Positions 1 through 8,787 of a stretch of 64,000 nt of DNA are shown here, one piece after another. The DNA comes from Fidelibacterota bacterium (GTDB lineage: Bacteria > Fidelibacterota > Marinisomatia > SCGC-AAA003-L08 > GCA-2689995), in NCBI GenBank assembly GCA_014381925.1, contig JACNKR010000048.1:1-64000 (forward strand). Direction: 5' to 3'. The notes beneath the pieces are model-generated. The model saw nothing but the letters and a program-made list of their open reading frames with translations. It was not told where the DNA came from and searched no databases. The position numbers and the translations under genes are program-made. Positions within the stretch are counted from its first letter, which is position 1, and each line of letters begins with the position of its first letter.

Positions 1-26
1 AAACAACTAAAATTAGTGAAATGAAC

Positions 27-770
27 ACGCCGTCCGCCGGTGAGTTTATTCGTTAGCCAGATTAAGGAGAATTAATGCAGAAATATAGAATTATTTCATG
101 GATAATTATGTTTGCGATACTTACCATCAATGTAGGCATATCGCAAGATTCAACAATGACAGACTCACTATTGGCAAACCAAAACACTATTATTAAGAAC
201 CAAGAGACAATGATGAGTGAAGTAGTTTATGAGGATCCCCTTCATGGTAAAAGGTTTGGAGTTGAGTTTAACCCTGTATCATTCCTATTCTCGACTGCTA
301 GTGATGAAGGTTTTTTACTTTCAGGAAGCATTTCATCATTCACTGCCTCGGACAAAGCAGAAGTTGCTTTTCCGTTCTATATAGTACATGGGAGCGACAG
401 GTATAAACAATACACCGTTGGTTCCCATTATCGATACTTTTTAGGTAAACATCGTAAAGGCTTCTACATAAGCAGTGGAATACGACTAACTCACATTGAA
501 GGTGAGAAACGCTCATATTGGTATTCATATGAAACAGATGATGGCCTCGTATCCGATGATAAAATCGGTTTGACCTTTGGAATTGGATACCGGAAGTATG
601 GCTACAATGGGTGGTACTGGGGAATGAGCTTATTTGGTGGGCGGTACTTAGAATCTAAAGATTTAGGACTCAGTGGTGCTTGGTTAAGTGATGGAAAATT
701 AATTCTTGATATGGAAATACTAAAAATCGGGAAGATGTTCTAAGTCTTCTCCAAAGGAAAACTGGCTAAC
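27..770. mobile_element. Possible gene-cassette-like element (attC-like ends)
   Basis: A GC-rich stretch (27-43) leads into GTTAGCC at 52-58, just before the first gene. The reverse complement GGCTAAC sits at 764-770, just after it. The enclosed gene is visibly richer in G and C than its neighbours. One gene with its own Shine-Dalgarno between inverted GTTAGCC/GGCTAAC ends resembles integron-type or attC-like cassettes. The boxes fit the GTTRRRY/RYYYAAC consensus only partly, no integrase is visible, and the left end is cut by the window edge. Tentative. Confidence 0.3.
75..743 (+). CDS. Hypothetical secreted, probably outer-membrane beta-barrel protein
   Basis: The 222-residue product starts at ATG with a good AAGGAGA Shine-Dalgarno about 6 bases upstream. 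Residues 1-23 form a signal peptide (hydrophobic core, then ISQ-D). From about residue 60 the chain alternates short Gly/aromatic-rich strands (YIVHGSDRY, GSHYRYFLG, GIGYRKYGY, WYWGMSLFGGRY), as expected for a small outer-membrane beta-barrel. I do not recognise a named family. The gene stands alone, is bracketed by inverted GTTAGCC/GGCTAAC boxes, and its base composition is less AT-rich than the surrounding DNA, which suggests recent acquisition. A soluble beta-sandwich cannot be excluded. Confidence 0.7.
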   Translation: MQKYRIISWIIMFAILTINVGISQDSTMTDSLLANQNTIIKNQETMMSEVVYEDPLHGKRFGVEFNPVSFLFSTASDEGFLLSGSISSFTASDKAEVAFPFYIVHGSDRYKQYTVGSHYRYFLGKHRKGFYISSGIRLTHIEGEKRSYWYSYETDDGLVSDDKIGLTFGIGYRKYGYNGWYWGMSLFGGRYLESKDLGLSGAWLSDGKLILDMEILKIGKMF

Positions 771-1004
771 ATGCAAACGTAAACTACATAAACCTATTTC
801 TGTTGTATGATAATTCATTAAAAACTCTAAGATTCTAACCTCTTTATTATTCAAAAAATAAATTTACAGATATTTTTTCCTAGGCAATTTTATTATTTTT
901 CATGAAATACTTCTGTAATTTATAAAAATTTATTTATTTTTATTTAATTTTAATTATTATCTACTTTTTCCCATTATTAACATTATTCATTCCTATTTTT
1001 AGTT

Positions 1005-1012
1005 ACCGATAT
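1005..1012 (+). promoter_or_regulatory. Possible sigma-28 -10 element of the flagellin promoter
   Basis: ACCGATAT matches the core of the flagellar sigma-28 (FliA/SigD) -10 box (GCCGATAA or CCGATAT). It would start transcription near 1019-1021, exactly at the GGTTC arm of the first leader hairpin. The expected TAAA-type -35 box about 15 bases upstream is not convincing (TTCATTCC). The rest of 744-1004 is very AT-rich and shows no gene. Confidence 0.35.
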
Positions 1013-1020
1013 ATTAATTA

Positions 1021-1095
1021 GGTTCAATTTTATATTCCGAACCTGAATTTGAAACAAGAGCACGGAAGCTCTTTTAATTAAAAATAACACGGAGG
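1021..1095 (+). promoter_or_regulatory. Structured flagellin leader with two ACGGA motifs (CsrA-type site candidate)
   Basis: Two hairpins can be drawn. The first pairs GGTTC (1021-1025) with GAACC (1039-1043). The second pairs AAGAGC (1056-1061) with GCTCTT (1068-1073) around the six-base loop ACGGAA. The Shine-Dalgarno region also contains ACGGA (1089-1093) inside CACGGAGGT. CsrA binds ANGGA, preferably in hairpin loops. In Bacillus, CsrA represses flagellin (hag) translation through one looped site plus one site over the Shine-Dalgarno. The arrangement here is the same with 22 bases between the sites. Regulation by CsrA is inferred; no csrA or fliW is in the window. Confidence 0.5.
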
Positions 1096-1102
1096 TAATT
1101 AC

Positions 1103-2014
1103 ATGTTTGGTGATGTAACAAGAGTTGGAGCAAATTTTCATGCAATGGAAGCTTGGTCTAACCTTAAAAAAGTAAATGGTAGTATAGGACAAATTCAATC
1201 AAGACTTTCATCTGGTAAGCGAATTAATTCAGCTGAAGATGATACTTCAGGATACGCTTTATCGAAGCACCTTGAAAGTCGTACAAGAGGATTAAGTCAA
1301 GCATTAGACAATGTTGGTACAGCTAAAAATGTATTAAATATTGCAGAAGGTGGATTTCAATCTCAAATGACTATACTTCAAACTGTAAAAGAAAAGCTAA
1401 CTCAAGCTGCGGATGGTTCATTAAGTGATGCACAAAGAGGTGCAATTGGTGACCAAATTAATGTTTTATTAACCGAATTTGATGATATTAATAGTGATAC
1501 AAAATTCAATGATAACGCACTTATGGGTGGCGGTGACGGTAATAGTGACGCATCAATCCAATTTCATGTTGGTGAAGGAAATGGTGATACACTAACCGTA
1601 ACTTTTGATAATTCATATAGACGAGATGTTGGTGAATCTTCAACTGCTGTTGATTTAGATGATATTGTAGATGGTACAGGTGGAACATCAAATTCAGCTG
1701 CATTAACTACAGCATGGGCAGCTTTAGATCAAACAGAAGCAACCGCTGGAATAGCAATTGCTGATAGTGCAATTAAAGCATTGGCTAAATCAATCCAAAA
1801 TGTGGGTGATTATAATGCTCGATTTTCTTCAAAAGAAGAATCACTTTCATTAGCAGTTTCTAACACTGAAGCAACTCGAAGTCGTATTGAAGACGCTGAT
1901 TTTGCAAAAGAACAAATGGCAATGATGAAGTTACAGATATTACAACAAACATCGATGTCTTCTTTTTCACAAGCTAACTCAGCACCTCAAATGGTATTAT
2001 CTTTATTTAGATAA
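1103..2014 (+). CDS. fliC: Flagellin
   Basis: The 303-residue flagellin has the conserved N-terminal D0/D1 helices (about 1-140, including RLSSGKRINSAEDD at about 35-48) and the C-terminal D1/D0 helices (about 225-303, including TRSRIEDADFAKE and the terminal SLFR). A short variable region (about 145-215) links them, so the protein is near the minimal flagellin length. The strong GGAGGT Shine-Dalgarno is 7 bases before ATG. Codon use is more regular than in neighbours, as for highly expressed genes. It is monocistronic: own leader, strong terminator, no other flagellar gene in the window. The extreme N-terminus (MFGDVTRVGANFHAMEAW) differs from the usual MRINHNI type, but the helix pattern follows. 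Confidence 0.93.
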   Translation: MFGDVTRVGANFHAMEAWSNLKKVNGSIGQIQSRLSSGKRINSAEDDTSGYALSKHLESRTRGLSQALDNVGTAKNVLNIAEGGFQSQMTILQTVKEKLTQAADGSLSDAQRGAIGDQINVLLTEFDDINSDTKFNDNALMGGGDGNSDASIQFHVGEGNGDTLTVTFDNSYRRDVGESSTAVDLDDIVDGTGGTSNSAALTTAWAALDQTEATAGIAIADSAIKALAKSIQNVGDYNARFSSKEESLSLAVSNTEATRSRIEDADFAKEQMAMMKLQILQQTSMSSFSQANSAPQMVLSLFR

Positions 2015-2040
2015 TTCTAAATTCTAATTCATTAGATATT

Positions 2041-2068
2041 AAAGGGGATATTTTTTATCCCCTTTTTT
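2041..2068 (+). terminator. Rho-independent terminator after flagellin
   Basis: A perfect 10-bp stem, AAAGGGGATA (2041-2050) with TATCCCCTTT (2056-2065), has a 5-base T loop and continues into a T tract. It lies 27 bases after the flagellin stop and is the clearest intrinsic terminator in the window. Confidence 0.92.
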
Positions 2069-2148
2069 ATTTTAAAGAAACATTTTAATCTGAAATTCTA
2101 CATATCATAAATGAATTATATTTCCACTTCAGGAAACAATATATTTTA

Positions 2149-4179
2149 TTGAAGAAAATTAACATTAAATCAATTATACACTTTTGGATTTTCATTTTAG
2201 TAATTCATTTTAACTTATTTGGTAAAAATTTATTAGTCCAATTTCAACCCGATTATAAAAATAAAAATATTAATGAATTAAGAGAGCTAATATCTATTCC
2301 TTCAGATTATCAGTTTCAAAAATGGATACCTTGCTCAACCTCAGATGATTTTATTAATCAATCTTATCTTCAATTAATATATAGAATTTCATCACCAAAG
2401 TTAAATTCAAATCAAATTCAAACATTATTAATTCAGCTTCGTCAAAATTCTCATATTAGAATTGTTGAAATTGAAAATATACATCAAATTCATTTTACAC
2501 CTAATGATCCTGAATATTCAAACCAATGGTATTTAGATCAAATAAATTATCCTGAAGCATTAAATCAATGGAATATTCCAAATGGAATTACCCCCCAAAC
2601 TGATAATATATTATTTGTACCTATTGATACTGGTGTAGATTGGACCCATTCTGACTTGATTACAAATATTTGGCAAAATTTAGATGAAGATGCGGATAAT
2701 GATGGAAGAACAATTGAATGTGATGGAAGCATGTCTGGAAATATGTGTAATGGAAATTGGATTTTGGACCCGGATGATTTAAATGGAATTGATGATGATG
2801 ATTGGGATTTGAATCCCGAAACTTATATTGATGATTTAATTGGTTGGGATTTTGTTGGAGATTCTGGAATTGCAGATAATAATCCAAAACCAATATTAAA
2901 TGAACCGTTTTTTTCAGGGTGGAATCATGGAACACATGTTGCTGGGTTATTAACTGCGTCAACAAATAATGAGATAGGTATATCATCTGCAACATTTAAT
3001 GGAAACTTAATGGCAATAAAATGTACAAAAGAAAGTGATGGAAATACGCTTACAATTAATGAAGGGTTTAGTGCAATTTTATATGCTTCAAAAAAAGGAT
3101 ATTACAGTAATTTAAAAACCATTATTAACACATCTTGGGGAGGTGAATTTTATTCTAATTTAGAAAATGATGTGATACTCGTTGCAACGGAATCTTATGA
3201 TGCAATAATTGTGGCTTCAGCAGGGAATGGGCAAAATAATATGCAGATTAACGCACCAACTTATCCTGCATCATATGACCCCGTCATTTCTGTCGCTCCA
3301 TTAGGAGTAAATGATATATGGAATAATTGGGCAAACTACCATCACACAATTGATATCTCTACTCCGGGTGAAAATATTTTTTCAACTATTATAAATAATC
3401 AATATGCTAATTTCACAGGTTCATCTCAGGCCAGCCCAATTGTTGCTTCCTCTATTGGATTACTTTCATCATTCCATCCCGAATATCAAACTGAACAATT
3501 AATTAAAATGATTATTGAGACATCCAATGCCAATATATATCAAATTAATTCTCAGGAATATTTACAGGGGAATTTAGGCTATGGAAGATTAGACATCGAA
3601 TCCGCTTTAATTACACCCTTATTTCCTGAATTATCTATTTCACTAAATACAATAAATATTATAAATGATTTTGACGGAATTGCAAGTGCGGGAGATACAA
3701 TTGAGATTACAATAAATATACAAAATTCAGTATTTTGGGGTAATGCAGATAGTATAATAATATCACCATTTGTAACTCATCCTGAAATCACGATTGATTC
3801 CAATGAAATTTTAATTCCACAATTAAATTCAGGAGAATCTATTTCATTATCTAATAATACTATAATGATAAACTATTCACCGAGCATGACATCCGGTATT
3901 TATTATTTATATTTTAATGTAAATGCAAACCAACATTTACCGGGAATCCCATTTGAAACAATTCTATCAATACCATTATTTATTTATGATTTTATTTATT
4001 ATGGAGATGTGAATGAAGATCAACGAATAGATATTATGGATGCATTGATTACGCAAGAAATTATTTTTGATAACCTGCCAGCAGAAGCATATTCTTGGTC
4101 AAATGCTAATTTAAATTTCGATGATTCATTAAATATAATTGATGTTATCCTCATAATTAATAAAATATTAACTGATTAA
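2149..4179 (+). CDS. Secreted subtilisin-like (S8) serine peptidase with C-terminal dockerin-like domain
   Basis: The 676-residue product uses a TTG start with a signal peptide at about 1-25. A propeptide-like segment is followed by the S8 catalytic domain: Asp160 in PIDTGVD, His260 in NHGTHVAG, oxyanion Asn360 in VASAGN and Ser426 in TGSSQASP, all intact. An Asp-rich insertion at about 178-230 (DADNDG, DDDDWD) may bind calcium. A beta-rich stretch at about 490-610 leads to a dockerin-like pair of Ca-binding segments (GDVNEDQRIDIMDAL; NLNFDDSLNIIDVI). Exported endopeptidase, probably anchored or sorted through its C-terminus. No strong Shine-Dalgarno precedes the TTG (AGGA is 14 bases away). 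The next gene starts 3 bases after its stop. Confidence 0.9.
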   Translation: MKKINIKSIIHFWIFILVIHFNLFGKNLLVQFQPDYKNKNINELRELISIPSDYQFQKWIPCSTSDDFINQSYLQLIYRISSPKLNSNQIQTLLIQLRQNSHIRIVEIENIHQIHFTPNDPEYSNQWYLDQINYPEALNQWNIPNGITPQTDNILFVPIDTGVDWTHSDLITNIWQNLDEDADNDGRTIECDGSMSGNMCNGNWILDPDDLNGIDDDDWDLNPETYIDDLIGWDFVGDSGIADNNPKPILNEPFFSGWNHGTHVAGLLTASTNNEIGISSATFNGNLMAIKCTKESDGNTLTINEGFSAILYASKKGYYSNLKTIINTSWGGEFYSNLENDVILVATESYDAIIVASAGNGQNNMQINAPTYPASYDPVISVAPLGVNDIWNNWANYHHTIDISTPGENIFSTIINNQYANFTGSSQASPIVASSIGLLSSFHPEYQTEQLIKMIIETSNANIYQINSQEYLQGNLGYGRLDIESALITPLFPELSISLNTINIINDFDGIASAGDTIEITINIQNSVFWGNADSIIISPFVTHPEITIDSNEILIPQLNSGESISLSNNTIMINYSPSMTSGIYYLYFNVNANQHLPGIPFETILSIPLFIYDFIYYGDVNEDQRIDIMDALITQEIIFDNLPAEAYSWSNANLNFDDSLNIIDVILIINKILTD

Positions 4180-4182
4180 TTC

Positions 4183-4437
4183 GTGGAATTTTATTTATTC
4201 GGAATATTTTTATTATTATTTGGAGGATATTCTTTGTTTTTATATATAAAGCAAATTTTAAACGATAAAAATAGAGTAGTTTCAGCCAAAATTAAAATGT
4301 ATCGTCTTAAAATTTGTGCTGATTGTGAGCATATTAGATTAAAAAATACGATGTATAAAAGATGTCATAAGTGTGGCTGTTTTTTAAGTGCTAAATCAAA
4401 GTTACTAAACCAAAAATGCCCTATTGATAAGTGGTAA
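4183..4437 (+). CDS. Small membrane-anchored zinc-ribbon protein (DUF6171-like)
   Basis: The 84-residue protein has one N-terminal membrane helix (about 4-24) and a cysteine-rich C-terminal half: CADC at about 46-49, CHKCGC at about 63-68 and a final Cys near residue 80, ending in CPIDKW. The R-x-x-x-C-x-x-C...C-x-x-CGCF...K...CP...W layout resembles small zinc-ribbon proteins grouped as DUF6171 in phages and marine bacteria; that name is from memory and tentative. The GTG start lies 3 bases after the peptidase stop with no clear Shine-Dalgarno, suggesting translational coupling. Function unknown. Confidence 0.6.
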   Translation: MEFYLFGIFLLLFGGYSLFLYIKQILNDKNRVVSAKIKMYRLKICADCEHIRLKNTMYKRCHKCGCFLSAKSKLLNQKCPIDKW

Positions 4438-4603
4438 ATAGGAAGCAATACTATAAATAAACAAAAAAAGTCTCATACAATAGGGCTTAACAAATTCTCT
4501 AAAAATCGCACTCATGGTATTATTCCCTTGTATTTCAGATAATTCGACAAAAGCTATAAATGTTGGTGAATGATCTCTGGTTTTTTATATTAGATTTTAG
4601 GAA

Positions 4604-5782
4604 ATGATTTTAACATATATTAAATTACTTTGTATGGAAACAAAAAAAATATTGTTTATTGGTCATATTTCATGTACAGGGTGTACAAATTCAGAAGCCT
4701 GCAATTACGATTCATTAGCTAGTATTGATGATGGAAGTTGCATATCTAAACAAACATATTACTTAGATGCTGATGGTGATGGATATGGTTGTCCATCTAC
4801 TGAGATACAATTATGTTGGGATAATCCCGCAGTTAGTAATGGTACATATGTTTCCGAAATAGGTATCGAAACTGAAGAAAACTGCTTATGTGATGGGGCA
4901 ATAGATGATTGTGGTGTATGTAATGGGAGTAATACATGTTATGGTTGTACAGATCCTGATGCAGTAAATTATAATGCAAATTACACCATAGATGATGGCA
5001 ACTGCATATATGCGAATGATATTATAAATACTTTTGTAGATGAGGCTTTAGTTGCACAGCAAGGTAATACATCAACCACTAATCTCGGCGGAACTCCAGT
5101 TGCTATATTTACCCATCAATCGGGGTATGAATATGAATCAGCAGATGATTTTAATGTCGATTTAGAAACCTATTACACTGATGGTTCGTTAGATGATTGG
5201 TTAGTAGCAAATATAACAGATCAATCAGAAGCAGATGCATATTTAAATGACTTTTTAGAACAATATGGTGGAACTGATTTAGGAGGGTTTATATATAATA
5301 TCAATGGACCATTCAGTTCATCAGGTGGAATTCAAAATTATTATTTAATTTCATACCCATTACAAGAAACTATTCAAATTCATCAATTACAAGATTATTT
5401 TAGTATAACATTTGAAACACAACCATCATCTGATGTGATTAATGCTGATTATGGGCTCGCCGATATACTTTTATTTAGCAACAGCGATTCGACGGTAAGG
5501 GCTCGATTTCAATGCGAATATAATATTTGTTCAGATGACCCAACTATACCGTGTGGGGCATTTGATATTTGTGGGATGTTAGGAATAGGAAGTTGCATAA
5601 CTTTAGATAATTTATCTGCAGAATTATTACCAAATTGTTGGATCGTGCAAGATTTTAACTCTAATGAGATTATAGAAAACTTTGAAATCCAACAAGGAAC
5701 TGCATTTAGATTTTTACCAGCAGCAACAAGTCAAAGAGAAGAAAGTGGGAATTATGGACAATTTAATTTTACAGATGTATAA
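4604..5782 (+). pseudogene. Cysteine-rich secreted-protein fragment (5' part of a decayed gene?)
   Basis: The 392-residue frame has two copies of a GCT-x4-A-x-NY...DDG(S/N)C module (starting near residues 26 and 117), with a DADGDGYGCPS segment and a CDGAIDDCGVCNG segment between. Such modules are common in very large secreted proteins of marine FCB bacteria. The frame has no credible signal peptide and enters a module within 30 residues, so the 5' end is probably missing. It stops at 5782, and a related module plus dockerin resumes in another frame at 5829. I read the two as remnants of one gene, but two small real genes remain possible. No Shine-Dalgarno stands out. Confidence 0.5.
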
Positions 5783-5828
5783 TGAAATGTTATTTTTTAA
5801 TATTTATATAAAAATAGGAACACTATAA

Positions 5829-6422
5829 ATGGCATCTATTAGTTGGAATTTAATTGTAATTGATCAAACCCCACCCGAATGTGATATAACTTCGGGTTTA
5901 CCTCAAGGATCAAATTTTGGGTCAGAGAATTCTGTTGATCCAAATTGGGAAGAGAGCTGGCAATGGACATATTCGTCTAATGTAGCCGGCGGTACTTGTA
6001 CATCTCCACAAACATTTACTTTGGATATAGACGATATAGCTTGTCAAATTGAAGTATTTGATGCCCAATGTTCATTTGGTAATCCATTCGTTTTCTTAAA
6101 TTCAACCTATACCCCGCCATTACTTGGCTGTATGGATGATACCGCTTGTAATTATGATGACACTGCAACTGCTGATGATGAAAGTTGTGAGTATGCTAAT
6201 GGATATTTTACTTGTGGATGTTATAATTACCAACAAGGTGATTTTAATTTAGATTGTCAAACAAATATTTTAGATGTTGTAAATATGGTAGAAATGGTAA
6301 TTCATGAAACGCCATTTACAGAACAAGAATTAATGATATGCGATATGAATAATGATAATATAATTAATGTAGTTGATTTAGTTATGTTAGTCTCATTTAT
6401 TATTGGTGCATTATTTAAATAA
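5829..6422 (+). pseudogene. C-terminal fragment with GCxD module and dockerin-like domain
   Basis: The 197-residue frame is preceded immediately by an in-frame TAA (5826-5828) and has no signal peptide. It carries a GCMDDTACNYD...DDESC module at about residues 99-122, the same type as in the frame ending at 5782. A dockerin-like pair of Ca-binding segments follows at about 138-190 (GDFNLDCQTNILDVV; CDMNNDNIINVVDLV). The domain order is what one expects downstream of the previous fragment, which is in a different reading frame about 45 bases away. Likely the 3' part of a disrupted secreted-protein gene. Confidence 0.5.
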
Positions 6423-6493
6423 ATCCGCTTTAGCGGTTGGGAATTGCATCTTAAATCAGCTAAATTTTATGCTCAGATTTTACTCAAGTTTTC

Positions 6494-7489
6494 ATGAATC
6501 AATCAAAAAATCCATTATTATCAGTTAAAAATTTAAAGAAATATTTTCCTATCCATAAAGGAATACTTTCTCGTGTTCAGGGGTATGTAAAAGCCGTTGA
6601 TGATGTTTCATTTGATATTTTTCAGGGTGAAACATTAGGGCTTGTGGGTGAATCTGGGTGCGGAAAAACAACTGCAGGAAGAACCCTTCTTCGGTTATTA
6701 GATCCAACGGGTGGCACAATTCAATTTAATGGTCAAGATATTACAAATATTAGCCAAAAACAACTGCGACCATTACGAAAAGATATGCAGATTATTTTTC
6801 AAGATCCATATAGTTCTTTAAATCCAAGAATGACTGTTAGATCTATGTTAGCTGAAGCATTAAAATTTCATAAAATTGTAGATAAAAATGAAATAGATAA
6901 AGAAGTCTATCGATTATTAGATGTTGTTGGTTTACAGAAATCCCAAGCAGATAGATATCCTCATGAATTTTCAGGAGGGCAAAGACAACGTATCGGGATT
7001 GCAAGAGCATTATCTGTAAGACCAAAACTAATTGTTTGCGATGAAGCTGTTTCTGCCTTAGATGTTTCTATTCAAGCACAGATTATAAATTTATTAAAAG
7101 AATTACAACGAGAGTATAATCTTACCTACCTTTTTATAGCACATGATTTGTCGGTAATTGAATATATTTCAGATAGAGTTGCTGTAATGTATTTAGGAAA
7201 AGTAGTTGAAATTGCAGAAAGTGATGTATTGTATAATAATCCACAGCATCCTTATACCAAAGCATTATTATCTGCTGTTCCCGTTGCAGACCCCGATAAA
7301 AAATCGAATAGAATTGTTTTGACTGGAGATGTGCCAAATCCAATTAATGCTCCAAGTGGGTGTACCTTTCATCCGCGGTGCCCAAAAGCAAAAGAATCTT
7401 CAGAAATTCCTGATCAATGTAAAAATGATATTCCAAAATTAAAACTAACTGGAGAAAATCAATTTACATCCTGTCACTTTGTTGAATAA
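6494..7489 (+). CDS. Oligo/dipeptide ABC transporter ATP-binding protein (OppF/DppF type)
   Basis: The 331-residue ATPase drives peptide or related solute import with membrane partners that are not in this window. Walker A GESGCGKT is at 52-59, signature SGGQRQR at about 160-166, Walker B LIVCDEA at about 179-185 and the switch His at about 217. The C-terminal oligo_HPY extension (HPYTKALLSAVP at about 252-263, then GCTFHPRCP at 289-297 with two Cys) is diagnostic of the Opp/Dpp family. The N-terminal YFP motif fits the F-type subunit. It overlaps mtaB by one base (TAATG), so the two are probably co-translated. The missing OppD, permease and binding-protein genes must lie elsewhere. Confidence 0.9.
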   Translation: MNQSKNPLLSVKNLKKYFPIHKGILSRVQGYVKAVDDVSFDIFQGETLGLVGESGCGKTTAGRTLLRLLDPTGGTIQFNGQDITNISQKQLRPLRKDMQIIFQDPYSSLNPRMTVRSMLAEALKFHKIVDKNEIDKEVYRLLDVVGLQKSQADRYPHEFSGGQRQRIGIARALSVRPKLIVCDEAVSALDVSIQAQIINLLKELQREYNLTYLFIAHDLSVIEYISDRVAVMYLGKVVEIAESDVLYNNPQHPYTKALLSAVPVADPDKKSNRIVLTGDVPNPINAPSGCTFHPRCPKAKESSEIPDQCKNDIPKLKLTGENQFTSCHFVE

Positions 7490-8787
7490 TGAGCACAGAA
7501 TTTCGCAAAGTTGCATTTCATACATTGGGTTGTAAATTAAATTTTTCAGAATCTTCAATGTTAAAAAATTCTATGTTAGAAAAAGGATATCAATCAGTAC
7601 AATTTAATGATGGTGCAGATGTTTTTGTTATTAACACATGTTCTGTGACTGAAAATGCAGACAGAGAATGTAGAAAAATTATTCGGCGTGCAAAAAGACT
7701 ATCCCCAAATTCCGTTATTGCAGTAATTGGTTGTTATGCTCAGTTAGCCCCTGAAATTATCAGTGAGATTCCAGGTGTGAATTTGGTATTAGGTACAGAA
7801 GAAAAATTTAATTTATTAGATTATATTAATAAAATACATTCTGAGTCACCTGTGTCTATTTTTAATAGAGAAATTAAACATGTAAAGGAATTTCATCCAT
7901 CATATTCAAGTGGTGAACGAACAAGAACATTTTTAAAAGTGCAAGATGGGTGCGACTATTCGTGTACATTTTGCACAATTCCATTAGCAAGAGGGAAAAG
8001 TAGGAATCAATCTATTTCTGAAACTCTAAAAGTTGCACAACAAATTGCAGATAGTGAATATAGAGAAATTGTTTTGACAGGTGTTAATATTGGCGATTTT
8101 GGAAAATCTACGAATGAAAATTTTATAGATTTATTAACAGAATTAGATCAATTAAACGGAATTGATAGAATTAGAATATCTTCAATTGAACCTAATTTAT
8201 TAACAAATGAAATAATTGAATTTGTTGCTAAATCACAAAAAATTATGCCTCATTTCCATATTCCACTCCAATCGGGCTCTGATAAAATTTTAAACTTAAT
8301 GAAAAGACGATATAAACGAAATTTATTTACAGAAAGAATAATTAAAATAAATTCAATTATTCAAAATTGTGGAATAGGGGTTGATGTAATTGTTGGGTTT
8401 CCTGGTGAAAAAGAAGAGGATTTTTTAGAAACATATCATTATTTATCTGAAATAGAAATTTCATATCTTCATGTTTTTACTTATTCTGAAAGACCAGATA
8501 CGACTGCAATTACAATGCCAAATATTGTTCCAAAAGGAGAAAGAGCAGAGAGAAGTAAAATGCTTCATATATTATCAGAAAAGAAAAAAGAGAACTTTTA
8601 TTTATCTCAAAAAAATTCAGTAAATGAGGTGCTTTTTGAGTCAGAGTTAAATGGCCAAATTTCGGGGTGGACAAAAAATTATATTCGATTTGCGGGAGAT
8701 GGTTCAAAGGAGTTAGAAAATAAAATTTCTAATGTTTATTTAAATTCATTTGAAAATGGGTTAATGAAAGGAAGTATTTCAAATTAA
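7489..8787 (+). CDS. mtaB: tRNA t6A37 methylthiotransferase MtaB
   Basis: The 432-residue radical-SAM enzyme converts t6A to ms2t6A at position 37 of tRNAs reading ANN codons. The UPF0004 domain (about 6-125) supplies one cluster through Cys15 (HTLGCKLN), Cys51 (NTCSVT) and Cys82 (GCYAQ). The radical-SAM triad Cys155-x3-Cys159-x2-Cys162 lies in DGCDYSCTFC. A TRAM-like tail follows about residue 370. HTLGCKLNFSES marks MtaB rather than MiaB or RimO. Its ATG overlaps the preceding stop by one base, and the next gene starts on its last base. Confidence 0.93.
   Translation: MSTEFRKVAFHTLGCKLNFSESSMLKNSMLEKGYQSVQFNDGADVFVINTCSVTENADRECRKIIRRAKRLSPNSVIAVIGCYAQLAPEIISEIPGVNLVLGTEEKFNLLDYINKIHSESPVSIFNREIKHVKEFHPSYSSGERTRTFLKVQDGCDYSCTFCTIPLARGKSRNQSISETLKVAQQIADSEYREIVLTGVNIGDFGKSTNENFIDLLTELDQLNGIDRIRISSIEPNLLTNEIIEFVAKSQKIMPHFHIPLQSGSDKILNLMKRRYKRNLFTERIIKINSIIQNCGIGVDVIVGFPGEKEEDFLETYHYLSEIEISYLHVFTYSERPDTTAITMPNIVPKGERAERSKMLHILSEKKKENFYLSQKNSVNEVLFESELNGQISGWTKNYIRFAGDGSKELENKISNVYLNSFENGLMKGSISN

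Noticed and set aside
6425-6436. CCGC-TTTA-GCGG hairpin after the dockerin fragment
   Set aside because: Stem of four bases and no T tract; too weak to call a terminator.
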